The notes beneath the pieces were generated by a model. That model saw only the letters and a program-made list of their open reading frames with translations. It did not search any database and was not told the DNA's origin. 64,000 bases of DNA, taken from the NCBI GenBank assembly GCA_013407085.1, contig JACCGJ010005261.1, positions 16,910-80,909 of the forward strand, given 5' to 3'. Below are positions 9,493-19,605 of this stretch, in pieces. The DNA comes from Atriophallophorus winterbourni (taxonomy: Eukaryota; Platyhelminthes; Trematoda; Plagiorchiida; Microphallidae). The position numbers and the translations under genes are program-made. The number at the start of each line of letters is the position of its first letter. The first letter of the stretch is position 1.

Positions 9493-11931
9493 TTATCCTT
9501 TATGTTTTTTCACAAGTGATCGTTTCGCAGATCGTCTGTGGGTTACACGTTCGGTGCTTTGCATGCTGACCTGACCTACTGTTTGCGATTCGATTAGCGC
9601 CACATTGTTCGCAGGGTCTTCAACCGTCTTGGGAGCTACACTATGGGGAGTGGGGAGTGCCGAAAGCCCGATTGTGCTTGATCGCGATTTCCGTGTCACA
9701 CGTTTGCGCATCTTGGTGGTTGGGGGCACCTCATGCGCGATGAGCAAACTAGGTAGCTGGCTGCTATCAGCAGACGTTCGTGCATGATCTGTGTGCTGCG
9801 CCCTTTTCTCGTTCGTCAGTTCCCGATGTCGCTGAATGCGCGACGCGGCCATGGATTTAGTTCGGAGCACTTGCATGAAATTGTCAGCGAACTCGCTCTC
9901 CTGCGTATCGTTGCTACTAGCAACACTGGCATATCGACTCGATCGAAGGTATTGTCTCATATTAACCCCATCGTCTGTCACAGGTCCCATTAAAATACTT
10001 TGTCTTGGCATGGATAGTAGGCTTTTGCCGTCACTCGATTCCAATGTGGGCCGTTTCTTCCGAGCTATCTTACCAATGCACACAGGCCCGCATGATTTGA
10101 CGCTTCTGAGGTTTGCCGATTCAGATTGTGAATCGGCATCCACGGAATCGGATGAATTTTCTTTCAGCTCTTCCGTTTTAACCGATTTCAAATCGGCCGC
10201 CAAAATGGATTCCGGTAGTAGTGAGTTAGATATGGATGTGAGAGATGACTTGCGTTCAACTGTAAATTGTTGCTTCAAATTCGGTGCTAATCGATTCAAG
10301 TAAATCTCAGATTGTCCAGGTTGTATGGTCGCGTAGTGTATTTTCAAAGCGATCTTCTCATATAATTTGACAAACTTTTGATCTTGGGTTTCCGGATCTC
10401 GTTGTAATATTCGACGGATGTATCTGTTATCAATATCAATCAAAAAGTCTCTGATAACATTCCGGCCCCTTTTTCCCACAATCGTTTCCATGACAACGAG
10501 AATTTCATCCATAATATGTTCGTTCAATTGGTTGAATAGACTTAAGGTTTTTTGTTTTCTCATCGGTATTTGTAGCCACATAACCAACGGTTTTATCGTC
10601 ATGCCCATGAAGAAATTGGTGAAAAAAATGATGAAAACAGTGCCCGTGATTAGAACATTTTTCTTGTACTCACCATTGTTGACAAAGTAGGTAGGCTCGA
10701 CTAGAACGGCCAAACAAAAGCAGACCGCCCCTCGTAGTCCACCATAGATCAAAATTATCTGCTCAGTCGGTGTGATTTTCGGCATCTCCGTCCCCCCACG
10801 ATTCAACAAGAACGCCAAGCTCACAGTAACCACAGTTCTCGCCAATAGACACAACACCAGAGACCACGCGCAGAACCCGGTGTGCCATTCCAATTTTCGG
10901 GAGACCACTTCCAGTCCCATAAACAAAAAGATGATCGATTCTGTTAGTTCGGCTGCCGTCTTGGTGACCTTGCGAACTACAGCCAACGAGACTCTGCTGA
11001 TATTATGGAATGCGTAAGCGGTTTGAATGAGTCCGCAGCAAATCAACGCGATAATACCGGACCATCGAATGCAATCGCAAATAATGTACGAAAAGTAAGC
11101 CATGACAAGTATCGTCAGAGGTGCCATCGGACTGGGAAATCGGGTTATCAGACATGTTATCACTCCACCAATCACTCCAATCAGAACACCCCCGAAACTG
11201 ATGGTGAAAAACGAAAACAGCGCGATGGTCATTTGCTTCGCTGTGATCTGGGGCAGACCACCGAATGCACGGATGACCTGATACAAAACCACAGTAACCG
11301 CGTCGTTAAACAAGGACTCGCCGAATACCATGTAGTATAGACCCAGGTTCACTCCGATTTCTTGGAAAATTGCCAACACCGCAACCGGGTCAACTGCGAT
11401 GATAAAAGAACCGAAGAGTAGGAAACTTTTCGCGTCCAACTCCACATCGGGTCCGCCAAATGCACCCGCCAAGTAGAGTCCGTACAATGGCATCGCGATT
11501 AGTATGAAATTAAGCAAACTACCAAGAACCGCGAACAGCATGATCGCACCGAGGTAGTCCACCACAGCTCGGTCGTACATTGCGAATGCGGCCTCGAGAA
11601 CAATCGGTGGCAGAAGGTAGTTGAAAAATACCACGGGTTGCAATTTCCACATGTCAGTTTGATCTTTGTGTAGCGCACGCAATACCGCTCCGAACAGTAT
11701 CCCGGCGATAATGAGCACAAGCGATTCGGGAATCCAGGTTGTGAATCGATGCAAGCTTTGGTAGATCATTCGAAACAAAATAACGCAGATGATGAATAAT
11801 AAAATGGTCACTTGGGTGCCGAATTCCTTGAAGTTCCAATCTGCGAGCACAGTGACAGCTTCTTGTGTCGTTTGGTTCTCTGTGTTGGTTGCTAAAATGT
11901 TGGGAAATGTTGCGCGAGTCAAAAGGAGCAT
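9493..11931 (-). CDS. Na+/H+ exchanger (SLC9/NHE family), single exon
   Basis: 812 codons from ATG to TAA without interruption. The first 450 residues are about a dozen hydrophobic segments with exchanger landmarks: FFNYLLPPIVLEAAF (about 102-116, the amiloride-sensitive helix), DPVAV (181-185), GESLFNDAVTVVLY (204-217, with the conserved N-D pair) and YGGLRGAVCF (396-405, with the conserved arginine). The cytosolic tail (about 455-812) starts with an amphipathic HIMDEILVVMETI stretch like the CHP-binding region, and is then serine- and arginine-rich. Length and layout fit plasma-membrane NHEs, which exchange Na+ for H+ to control pH and volume. No splice interruption is visible in 2.4 kb, which is unusual for an animal NHE. 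The paralog class cannot be assigned by eye. Confidence 0.92.
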   Translation of the reverse strand: MLLLTRATFPNILATNTENQTTQEAVTVLADWNFKEFGTQVTILLFIICVILFRMIYQSLHRFTTWIPESLVLIIAGILFGAVLRALHKDQTDMWKLQPVVFFNYLLPPIVLEAAFAMYDRAVVDYLGAIMLFAVLGSLLNFILIAMPLYGLYLAGAFGGPDVELDAKSFLLFGSFIIAVDPVAVLAIFQEIGVNLGLYYMVFGESLFNDAVTVVLYQVIRAFGGLPQITAKQMTIALFSFFTISFGGVLIGVIGGVITCLITRFPSPMAPLTILVMAYFSYIICDCIRWSGIIALICCGLIQTAYAFHNISRVSLAVVRKVTKTAAELTESIIFLFMGLEVVSRKLEWHTGFCAWSLVLCLLARTVVTVSLAFLLNRGGTEMPKITPTEQIILIYGGLRGAVCFCLAVLVEPTYFVNNGEYKKNVLITGTVFIIFFTNFFMGMTIKPLVMWLQIPMRKQKTLSLFNQLNEHIMDEILVVMETIVGKRGRNVIRDFLIDIDNRYIRRILQRDPETQDQKFVKLYEKIALKIHYATIQPGQSEIYLNRLAPNLKQQFTVERKSSLTSISNSLLPESILAADLKSVKTEELKENSSDSVDADSQSESANLRSVKSCGPVCIGKIARKKRPTLESSDGKSLLSMPRQSILMGPVTDDGVNMRQYLRSSRYASVASSNDTQESEFADNFMQVLRTKSMAASRIQRHRELTNEKRAQHTDHARTSADSSQLPSLLIAHEVPPTTKMRKRVTRKSRSSTIGLSALPTPHSVAPKTVEDPANNVALIESQTVGQVSMQSTERVTHRRSAKRSLVKKHKG

Positions 11932-12155
11932 TCAGGATTTTTCACAAACAAAAATGAACGATTGAAAGTTCCGAATATATTGCAATATCTTGAGTGCCTA
12001 GGAATTGTCTATCAGTTACAACAACCAGTAGCACAAGATATAGCTGTATTCGAGCGCTACAAGAACATTAGCCAATAACAACATTCTAACTATGATTAGG
12101 CTTAATTTCGTAGAATCGATTAACTAATATTGGTACAACGATGCACGGTTTAAAA
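11932..12155 (-). promoter_or_regulatory. Upstream region of the exchanger gene
   Basis: This is the only non-repeat sequence between the start codon and the hammerhead-repeat relic at 12.16 kb. It is AT-rich and holds no clear TATA or splice-acceptor pattern that I can defend. An upstream non-coding exon cannot be excluded. Confidence 0.3.
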
Positions 12156-12159
12156 ATAC

Positions 12160-12310
12160 AGAATCACAAAGTGATTCCCGCTCAAATGTGCAAGTTATAA
12201 GTGAACAATGCATTGCGGTGTTCCCATCCCCGCAAATACACTCAAGTTTCTGACTGGTTTCCTACATCGCCTGGAGACAGTAAGACCAGTTCAAGATTCA
12301 AGAATTTATG
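12160..12310 (-). repeat. Hammerhead repeat family B, decayed unit
   Basis: It retains the lead-in (…TGCGGTGTTCCCATCCCC) and the GGAGACAGTAAGACCAG block, but the CTGATGA core has changed (ACATCGCCTGG on the plus strand), so no ribozyme is predicted. Confidence 0.55.
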
Positions 12311-12329
12311 GTATAAAAAGCTCGTAGCT

Positions 12330-13195
12330 GTACAACACCATAGGATATTCGTATAAGGACAATAAATATATATACAAAATAAAATTGAGGCATTAGGAAG
12401 ATTGGCAGTTTTGTAGTTAGAAAAACAAATGTCATGTAATGTCTCGGTATGATGGGAAAATAATATTCGTTTGGATAAAGATCATGTTATATAAACGGGA
12501 TGTAGGGTGGCATTACTACGCATAAATATATCCAATTTGTTCCTGAAAATCGTTTCACTAGATGATGGTACAACATCTGACGGTGGGGAGGTCCATAACA
12601 TACAAACGCGCACTGAATAGAAGAACCGACAGCAGTTCTGGTGAGAATGTCCGCCAAATGCACCCGCAGTGGATGAGTACATGTGACATGGATTGGCCGG
12701 AGGCGAAATAGATGCCTCAGAAGGTGCATCTTCGAGTTCATCATTTTATAAGTTAGGGTTAGATCAAATCGAACCCGTCTGCGAGGCAGTGTATCCAAAT
12801 TAACATAAACCAGTCGATCCTTATATGGTAGGTTGCGGAGATATCCAACCATTTTAGTTGCTCTGTGATAAATCCTCTCGAGCAGCTTGATGTCCTTTTG
12901 TAGCCATGGTGCCCAAGCTTACACTGAGTAATCCATCACTGGGTTAATATACGTATTTATGAGCATGGGGAATGTTTCACAGGAAATTGTCCGAAAATAC
13001 GCCGAAGCATATCTAGCATGTGGCTAGCGCGGTTGTAAACTGCTTCGAATTAAATTCTTAAGACTTCCACTAATCCATACGCCGCGGTCCTCTTCTTTTG
13101 TTGTCCATTCCAGTTGTTTCGAAGAAGCTCGTCCTTGGAATTCCCAATCATCCATTCCGGACACGCCTCATAATTCTAAACCCTGATTCATTCCA
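12330..13195 (-). pseudogene. CR1-like retrotransposon relic, RT C-terminal part
   Basis: Minus-strand frames give RT thumb and tail blocks: GYLRNLPYKDRLVYVNLDTLPRR at 12780-12852, then the LRHLFRLRP and ILTRTAVG region and a broken end near 12490. Upstream, 12870-13120 encodes the degraded LRPVMEYS/AWAPWLQK region. It is closest to the relic at 2.3-3.4 kb. It is 5'-truncated near 13195 and has frameshifts. Confidence 0.7.
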
Positions 13196-13238
13196 ATAGT
13201 GTTGACGGTAAGCATGATTATAACCCATTGATGCAGAC

Positions 13239-14695
13239 ATGTATTACACCGTATTACACTGTATACACCGTCCTGTCACCCTACTTTCTGTGATATCCAA
13301 AGTTCTAGAGCGTAAAGTGACGGAAAATATAGTTCATCACATGGAGTCACAAAATATGCTATCTGTAGCGCAGCATGGTTTTCGTAAATCTCGCTCATGC
13401 TTGACAAACCTGTTGACGGTTTTAAATGACTGGACCCAAGCGGTTGACGAAGGAGCCAGCATCCATGCTTGTTATCTGGATATGTCTAAAGCTTTTGACC
13501 GAGTTGATCACTTTCGACTAATACAAAAGCTGAAGCAGATGGGTATCAGCGGACAGCTACTCATATGGCTTGAAAATTACCTCAGTGGGCGCAAGGCGAT
13601 CGTTTGAATCAACGGGGTACAATCACAGGCTATTGATGCCTCTAGTGGCGTACCGCAAGGTTCAGTCCTCGGGCCAGTACTTTTCTTGGCTCACATCAAC
13701 GACCTAGCAGAGACGCTCGCATTCAAGGTGATTCTTTTTGCTGATGACATTGAACTTTGGACGCGAATAAAAACAAATGCGGACTGTGTACAGCTGCAAC
13801 TTTATCTAAATGCTCTACATGAATGGTCGGTACAGAATAATTTGCCATTCAATTTCCAAAAATGCAAGGTGTTGTAAATTGGTAAGCCATTCCAGTACTA
13901 ATATCACTTTGGGCAGACGATTTTGAGGTGGACCGAATCGGAAAGGGATCTTGGAGTCTGGGTATGCGGCAGCCTGAAGAACAGCCTGCATTGTGAGGTT
14001 ATCTACACGCGTGCTTCCAAGCTTCTAGGAATGCTGCGACGGATTTTCAGAACCTTCTCGCCTAAAACGTTGCCCACCATCATGAAAGCCTATATAATTC
14101 CAACCATGGAGCATGCGTCACAAGCTTGGACTCCGTGGTTAAAAAAGGATATACTATTGCTTGACAAAATATACCATCGCGCAACTAAACTCGTAAGAGG
14201 TTTCCGGAAACTAACGTACGAGGAACGATTGCAAAAACTGAGGCTCCCCACTCCCCTTCAAAGAAGCCTTCGAAGCGATGTGATACTAACATACAAAATA
14301 TTAAATACTCCGCATCAACCCTTAAAATATTTATTCGAATACCGTGAGTCACGTCATACACGCAGCCACTCAGCGACACTGCAAATTCCCCACTCCCGTA
14401 TCAGCTGTCGCCGATATTTTTTATTGTGTACGTGTCTGTTTCCTTTGGAATTCCCTCCCCGAAACTCTTGTCATCGCTCCCAGGGTCGAAACGTTTATTC
14501 GAAATTTGGATACTTTTTGTTGCATAACGATTTGACGACACCTGCGTATTGACTCATGGTAACTATACAACTTGACTATACTTGACATTACATGTTTATT
14601 TTATACCTATTTCCTGAACGAATATTTACTATGATATGGTAATTGTGAAGCTATGTGTTTTTTGTGACCACAAATTCTTGAATCTTGAATCTACC
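13239..14695 (+). pseudogene. CR1-like retrotransposon, family A, 5'-truncated copy
   Basis: It begins inside the RT at YRPVTLL (13258) and runs through QHGFRKSRSCLTNLL, YLDMSKAFDRVDH (13477), GVPQGSVLGPVL (13650), FADDIEL (13737) and the tail to about 14560, then the 3' UTR ending in two TTGAATC units near 14690. It closely matches the 19.6-24.06 kb element. Breaks: TGA near 13606, TAA near 13875, and a frameshift near 14400 in the PHSRISCRRYF block. Confidence 0.85.
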
Positions 14696-14699
14696 TCTC

Positions 14700-15300
14700 A
14701 CATAAAACACGACTGCGCGATAACCCGCCTGTAACCTATTAATAATATAGCAGCTTGAACAACCGCAACTACATATTTCCCCACCGCACTGTGCACCCGC
14801 CTTACAGTTTTCCCTACTTTCATGGTGTTATCTGACACTGGTGACGCTTGTATAAAATCATTTGATGCGTTTGGTAATAATCTTTAACAATATTTTGACA
14901 ATATCTTTACAATCTGACCCGATTAGCATTTTCGTAGGTCTTCTAAACCATCATTTGTTACTCACATATCATTTATGAATAAAGCTATGAATGTTTGGAG
15001 ATACTGGGATGAATCATTTTTTGTTGTTCTGTGACTGAAACTAGATTTATGGGCAAATATCTTTTGTGAAAGTACAGGATGATTAATTGACATACAACCA
15101 TGCGTTGAGCGAAATGTTGCACCTACAAAGCTACTAAACGTGTAGAAGATGAAACACAAGGATCAGATGCCTACACTTCAAATGAAACACGCATAGGACC
15201 AAGTGTTGTTAACTATTAGAGCGACATCGCCGTGGTAACTCAAACACTCCAAGAAGTTGCATACAGAAAGACCCCCAAGTAACACGATTATAAGCCATTT
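14700..15300. other. No recognisable gene
   Basis: About 0.6 kb of AT-rich sequence without domains or repeat hallmarks that I recognise. Confidence 0.45.
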
Positions 15301-15487
15301 TATTTAGAATTAGATATCACCGCGAATGCTGAACTCTCGAACCCCAACCTTTGGTACGGGTCGCCCTGACTGTCGCTTGTTTAGTTGTCAAGCTCCTTAT
15401 CTGCTTAACACTTCTAAATAGAACCGGGGCACGATTCAAAGTTAATTGCATATCAAAATATTAATTTGCATGCTTTTCCGTCACACA

Positions 15488-15529
15488 CCCCACGACCGGT
15501 TTCGTGCTGTTTGCACTCATCAGGTAGGG
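15488..15529 (-). ncRNA. Hammerhead ribozyme, family B, intact core
   Basis: On the minus strand: stem I CCCTAC (15529-15524) with GTGGGG (15493-15488), six pairs including one T/G wobble. CTGATGA is 15523-15517. Stem II is GTGC/GCAC (15516-15513 and 15507-15504) around loop AAACA. GAAA is 15503-15500, and CCGGTC follows with cleavage expected after C at 15494. Every invariant core base is present. Stem III is the palindrome ACCGGT, too short for a stable hairpin in one molecule, so cleavage may need dimers, as known for other short-stem-III hammerheads. Confidence 0.85.
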
Positions 15530-15583
15530 ACAGTAAGATCAGGATTTGCATGCGCTTGAAACAGTGGATGAATGGTAAACAAG

Positions 15584-15640
15584 GAGCGCTTCTATGCCAC
15601 AGTTGGATAAGGCTTATCCAACAGTGGCATACAAGCGCTC
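15584..15640. repeat. Near-perfect palindrome
   Basis: Two 28-base arms (15584-15611 and 15613-15640) match as reverse complements at 26 of 28 positions with a single-base spacer. The arm begins GAGCGCTT and contains TATGCCAC and GTTGGATAAG. It lies within the hammerhead repeat unit. Confidence 0.85.
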
Positions 15641-15679
15641 ATAGTTTAATTGCATATCGTTTTGTAATGCCGCTTAATA

Positions 15680-16560
15680 CTTGAGGCTCAGACACCTCAA
15701 GCCATTTAGTACGCACTTCACCTTAAAGCACCTTAAATAGCTTCTTGTTCCCACCGCTGTCCCACATTTTGTGCAACTACTATTCTGTTCTAATTGCATG
15801 GTAGGGAAGCATCGACACGTGGTATCAAAGCAATACTGGCCCTGATGGCTTACGCATGACTGTACAATCTCGCAGAAAATGCGTATGCCTTTCAATCTCA
15901 CGACGAGATCAATGAGGATATTATTGAAGCGTCGGAAATGCTGTGTGATGTTGCTCGAAAAATGAACATTATTTTGCAACCCCTTGCCATTTTTGATGCA
16001 AAACATGTTATCTCAAAGGCTCACTGAGATTATTTTTATTGTCTTCACTCGATGATGAGAACAGAGTAGCCGGTTTTTGTACGCATGCAAGGGGTGTGTG
16101 ACCACGCCAAAATTGATGTTCGGCGACATTTTAAGATTAAAGTGAGCATTCTTGCAAATACCGCAACAGCGAGCGGAATAGATCAAAAGGCGTAATTTGT
16201 CTGTTTAAACAAGTTCAAGGTTTGGTATAGACATGTCTGCATTTATGCTTACTTTCTGCGATAAATGTCTGCGTGGTTATCGATCTGTGAGAACATGAGC
16301 TTTATTCAACTGCCCGATTCGCGTCATTGTTCCTATTGGTTATCCTTTCTGTTTTCAATTCTTGCTATTGGTTGTTAAACTCTGTTCTTTCGATGCTGAC
16401 TTTCTGCCTCCTATGGGTGCGAGGAACGTAACAATGCTGTTTTAATTTTGGTTTTAAATCCCGTGGAACATACTCTCACTGTCTTCACTAAATAAGTGCA
16501 AACGATACAGAGCCTTTCACCTCGAATGTGTAACGGAATTTGAGCAGATTAACATCTTAT
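15680..16560. other. No recognisable gene
   Basis: Open frames up to 110 codons without motifs. No repeat family recognised. Confidence 0.4.
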
Positions 16561-16689
16561 AACTATTGATATGTATTAGATATAATCATGATGGCCGGCA
16601 TCTTGAACATTTCGTTATGCACTCAAGATCGGGCCATACGTGCGTGGTTGCCTTCGCGTTACCTAGGTCATTTCCTAGGTCACTTGATA

Positions 16690-16985
16690 GCAATCAACAC
16701 AAACAAACGCAATTCCATCACACACACAAACCACACGACAATTTTCAGGCTAATCACACACAGGGACAGTAGGGAAAGGGCCCGAAAGACGTGAACCAGT
16801 GGAGAAATGGTAAACAAACCGTGGGGTGTTTGATGGAAATGTATGCAAATGAGAATTTGTGTTCAGGCCCGTGGGTTTAACAACATCTACATGTGTGTGC
16901 ACATGTGATTGAACAGGTTGGTTGTGCCACCTTATCCAACAGTGGCTTACTGGTTCATAAACAAAAGTAGTTTTATGCTAAGGAA
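16690..16985. repeat. Possible decayed relative of hammerhead family B
   Basis: CACACACAAACCACACGAC followed by GGGACAGTAGGG, then GGTAAACAA and TTATCCAACAGTGGCTTACTGG, matches the order seen at 15.48-15.64 kb, but no ribozyme core remains. This is a similarity judgement by eye. Confidence 0.4.
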
Positions 16986-16999
16986 ATTTCTGTAGCCGT

Positions 17000-18920
17000 A
17001 ATAAAGACCGCATTTAGTTCGGTGTCTGAAGTTTTCGTGAAAAGACGTGGCAATGCTCTTCCATGCCAGACCGCAACAATGGGTCTCCATTAGATGTTTT
17101 CAAAAGTATATCCCCAATGCTTCGCACTCCATTAGGATACTGAGCTGCCGGGTTACGGCAGCATCGCGTATTTTCTCCTCAAGCTACGCCCATTAATGTC
17201 CAGATACACATGAGAGTTATTTTATTAAAATCATTTACATTATGCCAAATTATACTAATTTTAGATTCATATATAGCTCTTTGATTGTTAGTAAGTTCGC
17301 TTGAGCCGGCACTGCAAAGGTTGGGCGATTCTTCGTCACGCAGGATAACACCGTGACCATGAGTTCTTGCGAAGGGTGCGTGATCATTTTATATCATATT
17401 TTGATCATGCTGTTCTTCTAAAGGTTGTCCGGATCAATAGACACTTGTGCATAAGTAATTTCATTTCATTCAACTCCCTGTCCAAACAACATATGTTTGA
17501 TTAAGTGCTGCATCTGAATATCGCTTCCCCATGAGCTGCGAGATCGACTTACAAGGATCGTCAGTTATGCTTTGCGTAAATTGCGTTGAACAAAAAAGAC
17601 TTTATACGAAGCTTTCGTTTGATTCGTGTTGCATACGAATGCAAAATCTTCAGCTTAAAATCCAGAGGCTAATTAAGGCAACTAGCCCTTCATCTTAGGG
17701 ATAAGATAGCTAGGTGGGTTGAACACTTCAGTTAGTTATTGAACTGTCCATCATGTTTACGTACAGCATTCATTGATTTAGTAGAGCGAGGTAAATACGC
17801 ATTCAACTTTTACGTTCAACAGAATAACGAAAATTATAATGTTTTAAGACGGATGAATAAAGCAAAATCGCTAAGAGAGGATTTCCGTCAAACTCATTAA
17901 AGCCTGTGCAGACGCAGTACTATATCCACTGCATCAATATTTTAGATCCATCTGGGATACTGTAGGGTCTCCGTTATACTCGATTGCCTCTTCTATCCTG
18001 CCGATATTTAATGGTGATCTAAATGCAGCTTTAATATCATCCATGCTAAGCTTTGTTGGCATTGTTTTTTAAATCTGTTCTACGATTAACGTCACACAAG
18101 TGTTAATCAAAGGGTGTTTCACTTCGGGATGAGATGCGCAGACCAAATATTTGCAAGGCGTAGGATTCTGGAGCCAAGTCAGCGATAATAACAGCAACCG
18201 ATAGCTTGTAAACTGCGGCTGTTTATAGGGCATCTTGCTCTCGGATGCAGTCTCATCTAAACTCTCTAGTCTAATCAAACCTTATTACAACTTTATCATA
18301 GCTTGAGATTTTGACTACAGTGAACAATTTTGTGAATTCACTTTGTAAACGCGGCAAGACTGTCAGATTCTTCTCAACTATGTTGTTGTCGGGATCATGA
18401 ATAAGGCGATACCATAATACTAAGCAGTGCTGATGTCGCCCAATTCGTTCACAAAGCATAAACACTTCACCTAAGCGTGGGCTTAGTTTCTAAGGCGCCT
18501 GTATTTTACATGATCAGGAATTTACTGTGTTCTGTAAGCATTCGCTACAAGCTGGATTTTAAACTGTCTTCAATGGTGGTCATGATGTTTGAGATGTTAG
18601 TGCTCCAAAACTGATCATCTATACGAGTTTTCTAGGTCAGTCATTCAAGCTTCAGTTGTACCAGGATTATTTGATTGTCCCTTGAAAGTATTACTCTTTT
18701 TATCTTGAGCTCACCAACATTGGCTCAGTATCACAAAGCCTTCATCGCAGCTCCGAAACGTCAATATTCAACTCCAACAAACGCTACATACTTTGATGGT
18801 CTTATTGCTACAGTGCAGAATAGACATAAACACTGGTAATTGCGTTTTAAGACTATGAACAATTTATCCCACATTCGCTTGTTACAGTTATAAACGGGCT
18901 GAATTATTCATCAGAATTAG
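17000..18920. other. No recognisable gene in about 1.9 kb
   Basis: Only frames below 70 codons. No transposon protein, terminal repeat or RNA fold was recognised. This is the largest unexplained block in the window. Confidence 0.45.
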
Positions 18921-19020
18921 GCTTACCTTCCCCGCAGTCACACACTAAAACCGCTTTCTAGCTGTTTACCTTCATTAGGTGGAGACAATAAGATCATGTT
19001 CAGTGAGCCTTGAAAAAGTG

Positions 19021-19348
19021 GAACGTCACATACTACTTATTAATAAAAATCTGACTTTAAAAAAATAAAAAAACCACAATCATGCTGTTATTGGAATGTT
19101 GCAAAAATATTCCAAACAGTTACTGGTGCAACATTGCACCAACTGTGGGACTTAGGTGAGGGACTTTGCATATGAGGCTTTATCCTCAAATTCGCAAATA
19201 AATGGGTTTAGCACAAAGTCAGCCGGCGTTCGAAAGTCAGGTCACGGATACGCATACCTGATGAGCGGTAATAAGCGCGAAACCGGTCGTGTGCTTCCGT
19301 ACTGCTTTTCGAACGTCATATACTACTTATTAATAAAAATCTGACTTT
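19021..19348 (+). mobile_element. Hammerhead-bearing short element, second family, with terminal direct repeats
   Basis: A 38-base direct repeat (19021-19058 and 19311-19348, one mismatch, containing TACTACTTATTAATAAAAATC) brackets a unit that contains an intact hammerhead at 19244-19300. No protein is encoded. A second, rearranged copy is at 36.2-36.55 kb. The layout of direct terminal repeats plus a hammerhead is reminiscent of retrozymes or Penelope-like elements. The assignment is an inference. Confidence 0.7.
19244..19300 (+). ncRNA. Hammerhead ribozyme, intact core
   Basis: Stem I has an outer helix ACGG/CCGT (19244-19247, 19297-19300) and an inner helix GCATAC/GTGTGC (19252-19257, 19289-19294) separated by an ATA/TT internal loop. 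CTGATGA is 19258-19264. Stem II is GCG/CGC (19265-19267, 19276-19278) with loop GTAATAAG. GAAA is 19279-19282, followed by CCGGTC with cleavage after C at 19288. The copy at 36453-36509 keeps the fold with a compensatory change in the outer helix. Confidence 0.88.
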
Positions 19349-19605
19349 GAAAAGTGGAACAGTGTTAAACAAATCAAGACTTTGAAGCTACTGTTCAAAC
19401 ATGGAATCACAAGGTCTAGCGCATAATACGCCTTCAAGCGATTAATGTATTGTGGTGCTCACACACCCCGCATTTATACATGACATTCAGTTTCCTTTTG
19501 TTTATCCTATCTCGTGTAAACATAGGATTAAAGATTTATTCGAGATAATGTTCAGTGAGATTTCCATAAATGTAACTGTACTGTCACCCGTCACCGGATT
19601 GAAAC

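Larger units (their letters stand above)
15410..15670 (-). repeat. Hammerhead repeat family B, best-preserved unit
   Basis: It carries the intact hammerhead at 15488-15529, the GGGACAGTAAGATCAGG block and, just downstream on the plus strand, a nearly perfect palindrome (15584-15640). The phrases TTATCCAACAGTGGC and GGTAAACAA also occur at 16.8-16.95 kb, so at least one more relative lies nearby. Confidence 0.7.
18935..19540 (-). repeat. Hammerhead family B unit(s) split by a family A-type hammerhead element
   Basis: 18940-19018 carries the degenerate core (CTAATGA on the minus strand) and the GGAGACAATAAGATCATG block. After the insertion at about 19024-19348 the unit resumes at GGAACAGTGTTAAAC and continues to ATTGTGGTGCTCACACACCCC near 19470. 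The flanks TGAAAAAGTGGAAC (19010-19023) and TGAAAAGTGGAAC (19348-19360) look like a target duplication of about 13 bases. Confidence 0.65.

Noticed and set aside
9836..10303. 155-codon plus-strand frame as a gene
   Set aside because: It is antisense to the exchanger tail; its composition mirrors that coding sequence.
18935..19010. Active hammerhead at 18.96 kb
   Set aside because: The core is CTAATGA on the minus strand and the following bases are altered, so only a relic of the repeat is called.
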